A DNA stretch of 64,000 nucleotides from Kitasatospora purpeofusca. GTDB taxonomy: Bacteria; Actinomycetota; Actinomycetes; Streptomycetales; Streptomycetaceae. The DNA lies in the NCBI RefSeq assembly GCF_000718025.1, contig NZ_JODS01000010.1:184901-248900 (forward strand). The letters run 5' to 3'. Made by a program: the position numbers and the translations under genes. Below, in pieces: positions 6,286 to 13,510 of this stretch. The notes beneath the pieces are model-generated. The model was not told the DNA's origin. It did no database searches and saw nothing but the letters and a program-made list of their open reading frames with translations. Each line of letters begins with the position of its first letter. Within the stretch, counting starts at the first letter, position 1.

Positions 6286-7896
6286 TCAGACCGCCGGCGG
6301 GGGTCCTTCGATCGGCCGGCCCACCACTCCCGGCCGGGTCTGCCACGGGTGCGGCCCGCCCGCCGGGCGGTACTCGACGCCGAGCGCGTCCAGCACCTCC
6401 AGATGGCCGGCCAGCCGCTGTTCGAAGCCGGCGAAGTCGCGCGCGGCCGGGTCCGCGGGCAGCGCGGACCAGGCCACCTCGGCGAAGGCCGCGAGCCGGG
6501 GGAAGGCCCGGTAGTCGATGTCCCGGGCGCTGTCCATGAACTCGCTCCACAGGTTCGCCTGGGTGCCGATCACCCGGCGCGCCGCCTCCTCGTCCAGCTG
6601 GGCCGGCACCGGCTCGAACCGGTAGACGTCCTCCAGGGTGCGCACGAAGCCGACCGGGATCGGCTCCTGCTCCCCCGGTGCCTGCCGGTGGTCCAGGTAG
6701 ACGTGCTGCTCGGGGCACATCACCACGTCGTGCCCGGCCTGCGCGGCGGCGATCCCGCCGCCGTAGCCGCGCCAGGAAGACACCGCGGCGCCCGGGGCGA
6801 GGCCGCCCTCCAGGATCTCGTCCCAGCCGATCAGCCGGCGGCCGCGCTCGGCCAGCCAACGGTCGAAGTGCCGGATGATGTGGCTCTGCAGCTCGTCCTC
6901 GTTGCTCAGGCCCAGCTCGCGGATCCGCGCCTGCGCGGCCGCGCTGTCCTTCCACTGCTCCTTCGGGCACTCGTCGCCGCCGAGGTGGACGAACTCGGAC
7001 GGGAAGATCTCCAGGACCTCCTCCAGCACGCCCTCGAAGAACCGCAGGGTGGCCTCGGAGGGGTTGAGCACGTTGTGGCTGACCCCCCAGTCGGTCCACA
7101 CCCCGAGCGCCCCGGTGTCCACCACGTCGGTGTTGCCCAGCTCGGGGTAGGCGGCCACGGCGGCCTGGGTGTGGCCCGGCAGGTCGATCTCGGGCACCAC
7201 CGTGACGGCCCGCTCGGCCGCGTAGGCGACGATCTCGCGCAGGTCGTCCTGGGTGTAGAAGCCGCCGTGCGGGCGGTCGTCGCGGCGCCCGGCGGACCGG
7301 TAGCCGACCATCGAGCGCTCGCGCCAGGACGCCCGCTCGGTGAGCCCGGGGTAGCGCTTGATCTCCACCCGCCAGCCCTGGTCGTCGGTCAGGTGCAGGT
7401 GCAGCACATTGAGCTTGTGCGCGGACAGCTGGTCGACGAAGCGCAGTACGTCGGACTTGGGCAGGAAGTGCCGGGCGACGTCCAGCAGCGCCCCGCGCCA
7501 GCCGAACCGCGGCTCGTCCGCGAGGTCGACGCCGGGCAGCACCCAGCCGGACGGGCGCAGCGGCGCGCGCCGGTAGGCGTCCGGGCCGAGCAGCCGACGC
7601 AGCGTCTGGGCGCCCCAGAGCGCGCCGGCCGGGCCGCCGGCGGTGACCACCGCGTGGCCGGGGCGCACCGAGAGCCGGTACGCCTCACCGGCGAGCGCCG
7701 GGTCGAGGAGCAGTTCGACGCCCTCGCCGGGCCGCCCCGGGGCGAGCGGCAGGCCGGTGGCGGCGGTCAGCGAGGAACGCAGCCACCGTTCGGCCCCGGC
7801 CAGCTCCGGCGGCGCGGTCAGGGTGGTCGTCCGGTCGAGCGGGAAGTCCTGGTCCGGGAGGCGGACGGAACTCACGGGGGCAGGGATGAGGTCCAT
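6286..7896 (-). CDS. Beta-N-acetylhexosaminidase, glycoside hydrolase family 20
   Basis: A 536-residue GH20 enzyme that releases terminal N-acetylglucosamine or N-acetylgalactosamine by substrate-assisted catalysis. The N-terminal GH20b domain (residues 1-130) is followed by the barrel starting at PRFGWRGALLDVARHFL. Hallmarks: HKLNVLHLHLTDDQGWRVEI, VVPEIDLPGHTQAA, and the catalytic pair in EFVHLGGDECPKEQW (Asp-Glu), with WDEIL and the substrate-binding Trp-rich strands WRGYGG and TQANLWSEF. There is no signal peptide, so it probably acts in the cytoplasm on chito-oligosaccharide or cell-wall recycling products. ATG at 7896 is the first start consistent with the family. Confidence 0.93.
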   Translation of the reverse strand: MDLIPAPVSSVRLPDQDFPLDRTTTLTAPPELAGAERWLRSSLTAATGLPLAPGRPGEGVELLLDPALAGEAYRLSVRPGHAVVTAGGPAGALWGAQTLRRLLGPDAYRRAPLRPSGWVLPGVDLADEPRFGWRGALLDVARHFLPKSDVLRFVDQLSAHKLNVLHLHLTDDQGWRVEIKRYPGLTERASWRERSMVGYRSAGRRDDRPHGGFYTQDDLREIVAYAAERAVTVVPEIDLPGHTQAAVAAYPELGNTDVVDTGALGVWTDWGVSHNVLNPSEATLRFFEGVLEEVLEIFPSEFVHLGGDECPKEQWKDSAAAQARIRELGLSNEDELQSHIIRHFDRWLAERGRRLIGWDEILEGGLAPGAAVSSWRGYGGGIAAAQAGHDVVMCPEQHVYLDHRQAPGEQEPIPVGFVRTLEDVYRFEPVPAQLDEEAARRVIGTQANLWSEFMDSARDIDYRAFPRLAAFAEVAWSALPADPAARDFAGFEQRLAGHLEVLDALGVEYRPAGGPHPWQTRPGVVGRPIEGPPPAV

Positions 7897-7992
7897 TGCG
7901 CCATCCTGCCCCGACCCCGACCAGTGGCATAGACCACTCGGGAAACGCGGCACCATGCAAAACGGTGGTGTGCGGAACGGGCGGGACGCGGG

Positions 7993-8274
7993 CTACTTGC
8001 CCTTGTCGCCGTCCCCGTCCTGCGGCTTGCCGATGCCGTCGTAGATCTCCTTGCACATCGGACAGACCGGGTACTTCTTCGGGTCGCGACCGGGCACCCA
8101 CACCTTGCCGCAGAGCGCCACCACGGGGGACCCGGAGAGCGCGCTCTCCATGATCTTGTCCTTCTGGACGTAGTGCGCGAAGCGCTCGTGGTCGCCGTCC
8201 CCGTGGGACACCTGCGGGACGGGCTCGACCAGGGTGCCGGTGCCGAGGCCGCGCTCGGGCTCAAGAGTGCTCAT
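7993..8274 (-). CDS. DUF3039 family protein
   Basis: A 93-residue small protein conserved in actinobacteria. The core HERFAHYVQKDKIMESALSG is followed by a zinc-ribbon-like region with Cys at ALCGKVW and VCPMCKEIYDG. Acidic and lysine-rich tail. The ATG at 8274 gives the usual N terminus (MSTLEPERG); function is unknown. It lies between the YqgE gene and the hexosaminidase, all on the minus strand. Confidence 0.85.
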   Translation of the reverse strand: MSTLEPERGLGTGTLVEPVPQVSHGDGDHERFAHYVQKDKIMESALSGSPVVALCGKVWVPGRDPKKYPVCPMCKEIYDGIGKPQDGDGDKGK

Positions 8275-8359
8275 GAGTGCCAAGTCTATGGGCGCCCCGG
8301 AGAAGCGGGCCAGTGTCGCGGCGCCGGTGTGACGGCGCACCTTCGATTCCGAGCCGGAT

Positions 8360-8944
8360 TCAGTTCAGGGTCGGATCGTCCGGATAGGTCGCCAGCAGCG
8401 CCAGCGGCCCGCGCTGGCGCCGCAGTACCGCCCGCCACAGCCGCTCCGGCTCCGGGCTGGAGATGTCCCCGGGCTCGCAGTCCACCAGGTACCAGGCACC
8501 GGTGGAGATCTCCGACTCCAGCTGCCCGGGCGCCCAGCCCGCGTAGCCGGCGAAGATCCGCAGCGCCCCCAGCTCCCCGGCCAGCACCTCGGGCGGCGCC
8601 TCCAGGTCCACCAGGCCGATCGCGCCGTGCACCCGGCGCCAGCCGAGCGGCTCCCCGGTGCCCGGCTCCCCCGGCGCCACCGCCAGGCCGAGCGCCGAGT
8701 CCAGTGCCACCGGACCGCCCTGGAACACCACCGCGGGCAGGCCGACCAGCACCCCCCAGCCGTCCAGCACGCTGCCGACCTCGACCGGCGTCGGCCGGTT
8801 CAGCACGACACCGAGCGCCCCCTCGGCGTCGTGGTCGAGGAGGAGCACCACCGCCCGGGCGAAGTTCGGGTCGGTGAGCACGGGCGTCGCGACGAGCAGT
8901 CGGCCGGTGTGGGACCGGCCTCCGTGCGAATGGGCCGCCGTCAT
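8360..8944 (-). CDS. YqgE/AlgH family protein (UPF0301)
   Basis: A 194-residue member of the YqgE/AlgH family, full length. Family motifs: GRLLVATPVLTDPNFARAVVLLLDHDAEGALGVVLNRP at the N terminus, FQGGPV in the middle, and RIFAGYAGWAPGQLESEI, with the GWxPGQLxxE signature near the C terminus. The biochemical role is not known. Divergent from murA; the intergenic region is about 320 nt. Confidence 0.92.
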   Translation of the reverse strand: MTAAHSHGGRSHTGRLLVATPVLTDPNFARAVVLLLDHDAEGALGVVLNRPTPVEVGSVLDGWGVLVGLPAVVFQGGPVALDSALGLAVAPGEPGTGEPLGWRRVHGAIGLVDLEAPPEVLAGELGALRIFAGYAGWAPGQLESEISTGAWYLVDCEPGDISSPEPERLWRAVLRRQRGPLALLATYPDDPTLN

Positions 8945-9262
8945 GCCTCACATGATCCCGCAGAACCCCCGGCGACGGCACCCGAAACGGCGACCGCACC
9001 GGCCACCCGGCCCCGCCCGACCCGCTCGCCACGAACACCCGTACGGACGCACCGGCGCGCGCCCCGGGGCCCGGGGAGAGCACCATCACGGGAGAGGCTC
9101 ACAGGAACCATCGGCACGACCACTACCATCTACTGATGGTGGACGCCCCTCCACGGTGCCGACTCGGTCACACCGGGGGCCCGACGCGCCCGTGAAACGC
9201 TCCACCGACCGGCTCGTCGCCGAGCCCGCCCCACTCCTCTGGCACCCCGGATTGCGAGAACG
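8945..9262. promoter_or_regulatory. 318-nt divergent region yqgE / murA
   Basis: Contains the control regions of both genes. A short dyad ACCAT-CTACTG-ATGGT lies near 9124-9140, about 125 nt before murA. I see no confident -35/-10 pair and no further reading frame with an RBS. The murA RBS is weak (GAGA, about 5 nt before ATG). Confidence 0.3.
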
Positions 9263-10636
9263 ATGACCGACGACGTCCTGCTGGTCCACGGCGGAAACCC
9301 GCTCGAAGGCGAGATCCGCGTCCGCGGTGCGAAGAACCTGGTCCCCAAGGCCATGGTCGCGGCCCTGCTCGGCCAGGGCCCCAGCAGACTGCGCAACGTC
9401 CCGGACATCCGCGACGTCAAGGTGGTCCGCGGCCTGCTGCAGCTCCACGGCGTGACCGTGCGCACCGGCGACGAGGACGGCGAGCTGATCCTCGACCCCT
9501 CGCACGTGGAGAGCGCCAACGTCGCCGACATCGACGCGCACGCGGGCTCCTCGCGCATCCCGATCCTCTTCTGCGGCCCGCTGCTGCACCGCCTCGGCCA
9601 CGCCTTCATCCCGGGCCTGGGCGGCTGCGACATCGGCGGCCGTCCGGTCGACTTCCACTTCGAGGTGCTGCGCCAGTTCGGTGCCACCATCGAGAAGCAC
9701 CCGCAGGGCACCTACCTGGTCGCCCAGCAGCGGCTGCGCGGCACCCGGATCGAGCTGCCCTACCCCTCGGTCGGCGCGACCGAGCAGGTGCTGCTCACCG
9801 CCGTCCTCGCCGAGGGCGTCACCGAGCTGCGCAACGCGGCCATCGAGCCGGAGATCGTCGACCTGATCTGCGTGCTGCAGAAGATGGGCGCGATCATCAC
9901 CCTGGGCACCGACCGCACCATTCTCATCACCGGTGTGGACGAGCTGGGCGGCTACAACCACCGGGCGCTGCCGGACCGGCTGGAGGCCGCCTCCTGGGCC
10001 TGCGCGGCGCTGGCCACCAAGGGCGACATCTACGTCCGCGGCGCCCGCCAGCTGGAGATGATGACCTTCCTCAACACCTTCCGGAAGGTCGGCGGCGCCT
10101 TCGAGGTGGACGACGAGGGCATCCGCTTCTGGCACTCGGGCGGCGAGCTCAAGGCGATCGCCCTGGAGACCGACGTGCACCCCGGCTTCCAGACCGACTG
10201 GCAGCAGCCGCTGGTCGTCGCGCTGACCCAGGCCACCGGCCTGTCCATCGTGCACGAGACGGTGTACGAGTCGCGGCTGGGCTTCACCGGCGCGCTGAAC
10301 CAGATGGGCGCGCACATCCAGCTCTACAGCGAGTGCCTGGGCGCCACCCCGTGCCGCTTCGGCGCCCGGAACTTCCAGCACTCCGCGGTGGTGTCCGGCC
10401 CGTCCAAGCTGATCGGCTCCGAGCTGGTCATCCCGGACCTGCGCGGCGGCTTCTCGTACCTGATCGCTGCGCTGGCGGCCGAGGGCACCTCGACCGTGCA
10501 CGGCATCGACCTGATCAACCGCGGCTACGAGAACTTCATGGACAAGCTGCGCGACCTCGGCGCCCACGTCGAGCTGCCGAGCGAGCTGCCCGCGGTGGCC
10601 GCCGGTGAGCCGAGCGGCGCGCTCGTCGACGCCTGA
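9263..10636 (+). CDS. murA: UDP-N-acetylglucosamine 1-carboxyvinyltransferase
   Basis: A 457-residue MurA: transfers enolpyruvate from PEP to UDP-GlcNAc, the first committed step of peptidoglycan synthesis, in the cytoplasm. Conserved Lys24-Asn25 in GAKN contact substrate; Cys122 in the loop PGLGGCDIGGRPVDFH is the residue alkylated by fosfomycin, so the enzyme is predicted to be fosfomycin-sensitive (mycobacterial MurA has Asp here). The repeated six-fold inside-out barrel extends to the C terminus with LRGGFSYLIAALAAEG and GYENFMDKLRDLGA. Stands alone, convergent with the HU gene across a strong bidirectional terminator. Confidence 0.96.
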   Translation: MTDDVLLVHGGNPLEGEIRVRGAKNLVPKAMVAALLGQGPSRLRNVPDIRDVKVVRGLLQLHGVTVRTGDEDGELILDPSHVESANVADIDAHAGSSRIPILFCGPLLHRLGHAFIPGLGGCDIGGRPVDFHFEVLRQFGATIEKHPQGTYLVAQQRLRGTRIELPYPSVGATEQVLLTAVLAEGVTELRNAAIEPEIVDLICVLQKMGAIITLGTDRTILITGVDELGGYNHRALPDRLEAASWACAALATKGDIYVRGARQLEMMTFLNTFRKVGGAFEVDDEGIRFWHSGGELKAIALETDVHPGFQTDWQQPLVVALTQATGLSIVHETVYESRLGFTGALNQMGAHIQLYSECLGATPCRFGARNFQHSAVVSGPSKLIGSELVIPDLRGGFSYLIAALAAEGTSTVHGIDLINRGYENFMDKLRDLGAHVELPSELPAVAAGEPSGALVDA

Positions 10637-10697
10637 CCGGTGCGTCCGGCGGCCCTCCGGGGCCGCCCGGGCCGCCGAGGCCCCCGGAGAACGAACA

Positions 10698-10732
10698 GGA
10701 GGCCGGGTCCCCACGAGGGGGACCCGGCCTCC
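10698..10732. terminator. Bidirectional terminator murA / HU
   Basis: Perfect 15-bp stem GGAGGCCGGGTCCCC / GGGGACCCGGCCTCC around ACGAG, midway between the two convergent stops. Confidence 0.85.
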
Positions 10733-10751
10733 CGGGCGTTCAAGGGGTTGT

Positions 10752-11033
10752 TCAGGCGCCCTTGGCGGCTTCCTTCAGCTTGGAGCCGGCGCTCACCTTG
10801 GCGCTGTAGCCCTCGGGGATCTGGATCGGCTCGCCGGTCTGCGGGTTGCGGGCGGTGCGGGCCGCGCGGTGGGTGCGCTCGAAGGTCAGGAAACCGGGGA
10901 TGGTGACCTTCTCGTCGCCCTTGGCGACGACCTCGCCGACGATCTCGGCGAAGGCGGCCAGAACGGCGTCGGCGTCCTTGCGGGTCACCTCGGCGCGCTC
11001 GGACAGCGCGGCCACCAGCTCACTGCGGTTCAT
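10752..11033 (-). CDS. hup: HU family DNA-binding protein
   Basis: A 93-residue HU: a small dimeric nucleoid protein that bends DNA. It has the full fold: MNRSELVAALSERAEVTRKDADAVL helix-turn-helix base, strand VTIPGFLTFERTHRAARTARNPQTGEPIQI with the DNA-intercalating Pro in NPQTGE, and a C-terminal helix. It has no lysine-rich extension, so it is the short HupA/HUa type of streptomycetes, not HupS. ATG at 11033 has a good RBS (AGGAG, 7 nt). Confidence 0.95.
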   Translation of the reverse strand: MNRSELVAALSERAEVTRKDADAVLAAFAEIVGEVVAKGDEKVTIPGFLTFERTHRAARTARNPQTGEPIQIPEGYSAKVSAGSKLKEAAKGA

Positions 11034-11591
11034 GTGTACTCCTGTGGTCTGTTCGCTTGCGGTGTGCCGGGGCCCGTCGGTACTCCCACCGGGAGGCACC
11101 CCGATGGGCCGCGGGTCCGCACACTGTGCTCATGCAGGCAATGCGTGGTCGCGGGCCGGGTCCGCACCCAGTGCCGCGCGCCGTGCCTTCGAAGGCCCGC
11201 CTGCCTGCCCGGATACGAATCCTGCCCCGACCGGCCCCGAGAAAGCCAATCGGGCCCCGGCGGAACGACCCGAACAGCGCCCGCCCGCCGGAGGTGTGAC
11301 GCTCCGTCGGCTCCGGCGGACCGGGCGCGGGCGGCGGTCGGGACGACGCGCCGGAAGACCAGGGGGACGTTCCGTACTTGTCGGACACGCCTGCCCCGTG
11401 CAGGGCTACCGTACGCCCTAGGTCCGACAAGCCCAAACACGCCCCTCGCCCTTGTGTCGCAAGGGTTCGGGGCGGGAATGGGCGGGTACGACCGTTAATC
11501 GGTCATTTGATCGATCCACGTCACCGCGCGGGCACCGCCGCGGAAGCCGGATGGCGGGCCCGGCGCAGGGGCCCGTCGACGGATTCCGAGG
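11034..11591. promoter_or_regulatory. 558-nt gap upstream of HU with nested inverted repeats
   Basis: No convincing gene. On the minus strand, TTGGCT (11249-11244) and CAGGAT (11224-11219), 19 bp apart, are a possible HU promoter, with a leader of about 180 nt. At 11377-11386 and 11422-11431, CTTGTCGGAC and GTCCGACAAG form a 10-bp perfect inverted repeat 35 nt apart, with two small hairpins nested inside (CCTGC/GCAGG and AGGGC/GCCCT). GACCG-TTAAT-CGGTC (11490-11504) is a further dyad. Confidence 0.4.
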
Positions 11592-13064
11592 TCAGAGCCG
11601 CACAGCGGGGAAGGACGCGGTGTCGAGCGTACCGACGATGCCCGGGGTCGGGCGGGACGGCGTGGGCGCCTCGGAGGTGGCGGCCAGGGCGGCGTCCCGG
11701 ACGGCGGCGGCCACGGTCTTGGCCACGTCCTTGTGGAACACGCTGGGGATGATGTAGTTCGGGTTGAGCTCGTCGTCGCCGACGGTGGCGGCCAGCGCCC
11801 GGGCGGCGGCGATCATCATCTCGGTGTTGACGGTGCGGCTCTGGGCGTCCAGCAGGCCGCGGAAGACACCCGGGAAGACCAGCACGTTGTTGATCTGGTT
11901 CGGGAAGTCGCTGCGGCCGGTGGCGACCACCGCGGCGGTCTGCCGGGCCACCGCCGGGTCGACCTCCGGGTCCGGGTTGGCCAGCGCGAAGACGATCGCG
12001 TCCGCGGCCATGGTGGCCAGGTCCTCGCCGTCGAGCAGGTTCGGGGCCGAGACGCCGATGAAGACGTCGGCGCCCGCCACGGCCTCCTTGAGGCTGCCGG
12101 TGCGGCCCGAGCGGTTGGTGTGGTCGGCGATCCAGCGCAGGTTGTCGTTGAGGTCGTCGCGGCCCTGGTGGACCACGCCCCGCACGTCCGCCACGGTGGC
12201 GTGCTCGACGCCCGCCGCCATCAGCAGCTTGAGGATCGCGGTGCCGGCGGCGCCGGCGCCCGACATCACCACCCGGATCTCGGAGATCTCCTTGCCGACC
12301 ACCTTGAGCGCGTTCATCAGCGCCGCCAGCACCACGATCGCGGTGCCGTGCTGGTCGTCGTGGAAGACCGGGATGTCGAGGGCCTCGCGCAGCCGGGCCT
12401 CGATCTCGAAGCAGCGCGGCGCGGAGATGTCCTCCAGGTTGATGCCCGCGAAGCCCGGGGCGATCGCCTTGACGATGGCCACGATCTCGTCGGTGTCCTG
12501 GGTGTCCAGGCAGATCGGCCAGGCGTCGATGCCGGCGAAGCGCTTGAAAAGGGCCGCCTTGCCCTCCATGACCGGCAGCGCGGCGGCCGGGCCGATGTTC
12601 CCCAGGCCCAGCACCGCGGAGCCGTCGGTGACCACGGCGACGCTGTTGCGCTTGATGGTGAGGCGGCGGGCGTCCTCGGGGTTCTCGGCGATCGCCATGC
12701 AGACCCGGGCGACACCCGGGGTGTAGATCATCGAGAGGTCGTCACGGTTGCGGATCGGCAGCTTCGAGGACATCTCGATCTTGCCGCCGAGGTGCATCAG
12801 GAAGGTACGGTCCGAGACCTTGCCGATCGTGACACCGTCGATGGTCCGGAGCTTCTCGACGATCTCCTCTCCGTGCGCCACCGAGCTGGCCGCCACGGTC
12901 ACGTCGATCCGGAGTGCCTCCAGGCCGGAGGCCGTGACGTCGAGGCCGGTCACCGAGCCGCCGGAGGACTCCACGGCCGTGGTGATCGCGCTGACGGCGT
13001 TGCCCGTGGCCGGGACCTCCAGCCGTACCGTGATCGAGTTGGAGACACTGGGCACCGTCGCCAT
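11592..13064 (-). CDS. Malate oxidoreductase (malic enzyme) with N-terminal ACT domain
   Basis: A 490-residue enzyme that oxidatively decarboxylates malate to pyruvate. Residues about 9-85 form an ACT-like regulatory domain (VRLEVPATGNAVSAITTAVESSGG), then the malic fold: catalytic Tyr114 in SMIYTPGVA, Lys169 in VMEGKAALFKRF, metal ligands in LEDISAP (Glu211-Asp212) and FHDDQHGT (Asp236-Asp237), and the dinucleotide-binding SGAGAAGTA at 268-276. NAD or NADP preference cannot be decided by eye. The ACT domain suggests amino-acid or other small-molecule control. RBS AAGGAA lies upstream of ATG 13064. Confidence 0.93.
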   Translation of the reverse strand: MATVPSVSNSITVRLEVPATGNAVSAITTAVESSGGSVTGLDVTASGLEALRIDVTVAASSVAHGEEIVEKLRTIDGVTIGKVSDRTFLMHLGGKIEMSSKLPIRNRDDLSMIYTPGVARVCMAIAENPEDARRLTIKRNSVAVVTDGSAVLGLGNIGPAAALPVMEGKAALFKRFAGIDAWPICLDTQDTDEIVAIVKAIAPGFAGINLEDISAPRCFEIEARLREALDIPVFHDDQHGTAIVVLAALMNALKVVGKEISEIRVVMSGAGAAGTAILKLLMAAGVEHATVADVRGVVHQGRDDLNDNLRWIADHTNRSGRTGSLKEAVAGADVFIGVSAPNLLDGEDLATMAADAIVFALANPDPEVDPAVARQTAAVVATGRSDFPNQINNVLVFPGVFRGLLDAQSRTVNTEMMIAAARALAATVGDDELNPNYIIPSVFHKDVAKTVAAAVRDAALAATSEAPTPSRPTPGIVGTLDTASFPAVRL

Positions 13065-13207
13065 CGACGTTCCTTCTTCCGTCTGTCCGTCCGCGAGTTC
13101 AACAAATTGTTGAAGTCCCTCGCCTGCGCATGCTAGACCTCGATCGTCGCACCTACCAGGGCACAGTCAGAAATAACGTTCATTGAGTGTGCGGACCCGA
13201 CAACTTC

Positions 13208-13235
13208 TTGCCTCCGGCGCCCGATGCGTTACATT
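13208..13235 (+). promoter_or_regulatory. Promoter of the small RNA
   Basis: TTGCCT (13208-13213), 16 bp, TACATT (13230-13235). Predicted start near 13241-13243, exactly where a closing helix of the RNA begins. Confidence 0.5.
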
Positions 13236-13241
13236 GGACGG

Positions 13242-13375
13242 GACACCGGCTCGATCCAAGCCCCCGGGCCCAACCTTCGTCCCTTCGAGGGACCACTTGC
13301 CGCGAGGCGAGCATGGCGGGTCGGTGTCGTAGCTTCTGAAGGCCCCTCACCCACCGGGTGAGGGGCCTTCTTCGT
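13242..13375 (+). ncRNA. Candidate structured small RNA, family not recognised
   Basis: In the 446-nt gap between malic enzyme and the HelD-like gene, a promoter and a perfect terminator bracket about 130 nt that fold well: closing helix GACACCG/CGGTGTC (13242-13248 with 13322-13328); hairpin GTCCC-TTCGA-GGGAC (13279-13293); hairpin CTTGCC-GCGA-GGCGAG with a GNRA tetraloop (13296-13311); then the terminator stem 13338-13370. No reading frame with an RBS is present. The C-rich stretch AAGCCCCCGGGCCC recalls actinobacterial 6C RNA, but I cannot draw two hairpins with six-C loops, so I do not assign it. It is transcribed divergently from malic enzyme, so a role near that gene is possible but unproven. 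Confidence 0.55.
13338..13370 (+). terminator. Intrinsic terminator of the small RNA
   Basis: Perfect 15-bp stem GAAGGCCCCTCACCC / GGGTGAGGGGCCTTC, 3-nt loop, followed by TTCGT. It points out of the sRNA and also faces the end of the minus-strand helicase gene. Confidence 0.8.
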
Positions 13376-13510
13376 GCTCCCGCAGTGCTCTCGCGGTGCT
13401 CCGCGTCAGCACTCCGCCGCCGTGCCCGCGCAGCGGTCCGGCGACGGCCGGTCCGGGCGGACCGGCCGTCACACTCCGTCAGGTGCCCGCGCGGGCGGAC
13501 GGCGGCGCGC

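Noticed and set aside
13242..13375. Actinobacterial 6C RNA
   Set aside because: Only one C-rich run, and no two stem-loops with at least six C in their loops; the fold is a multi-branch structure instead.
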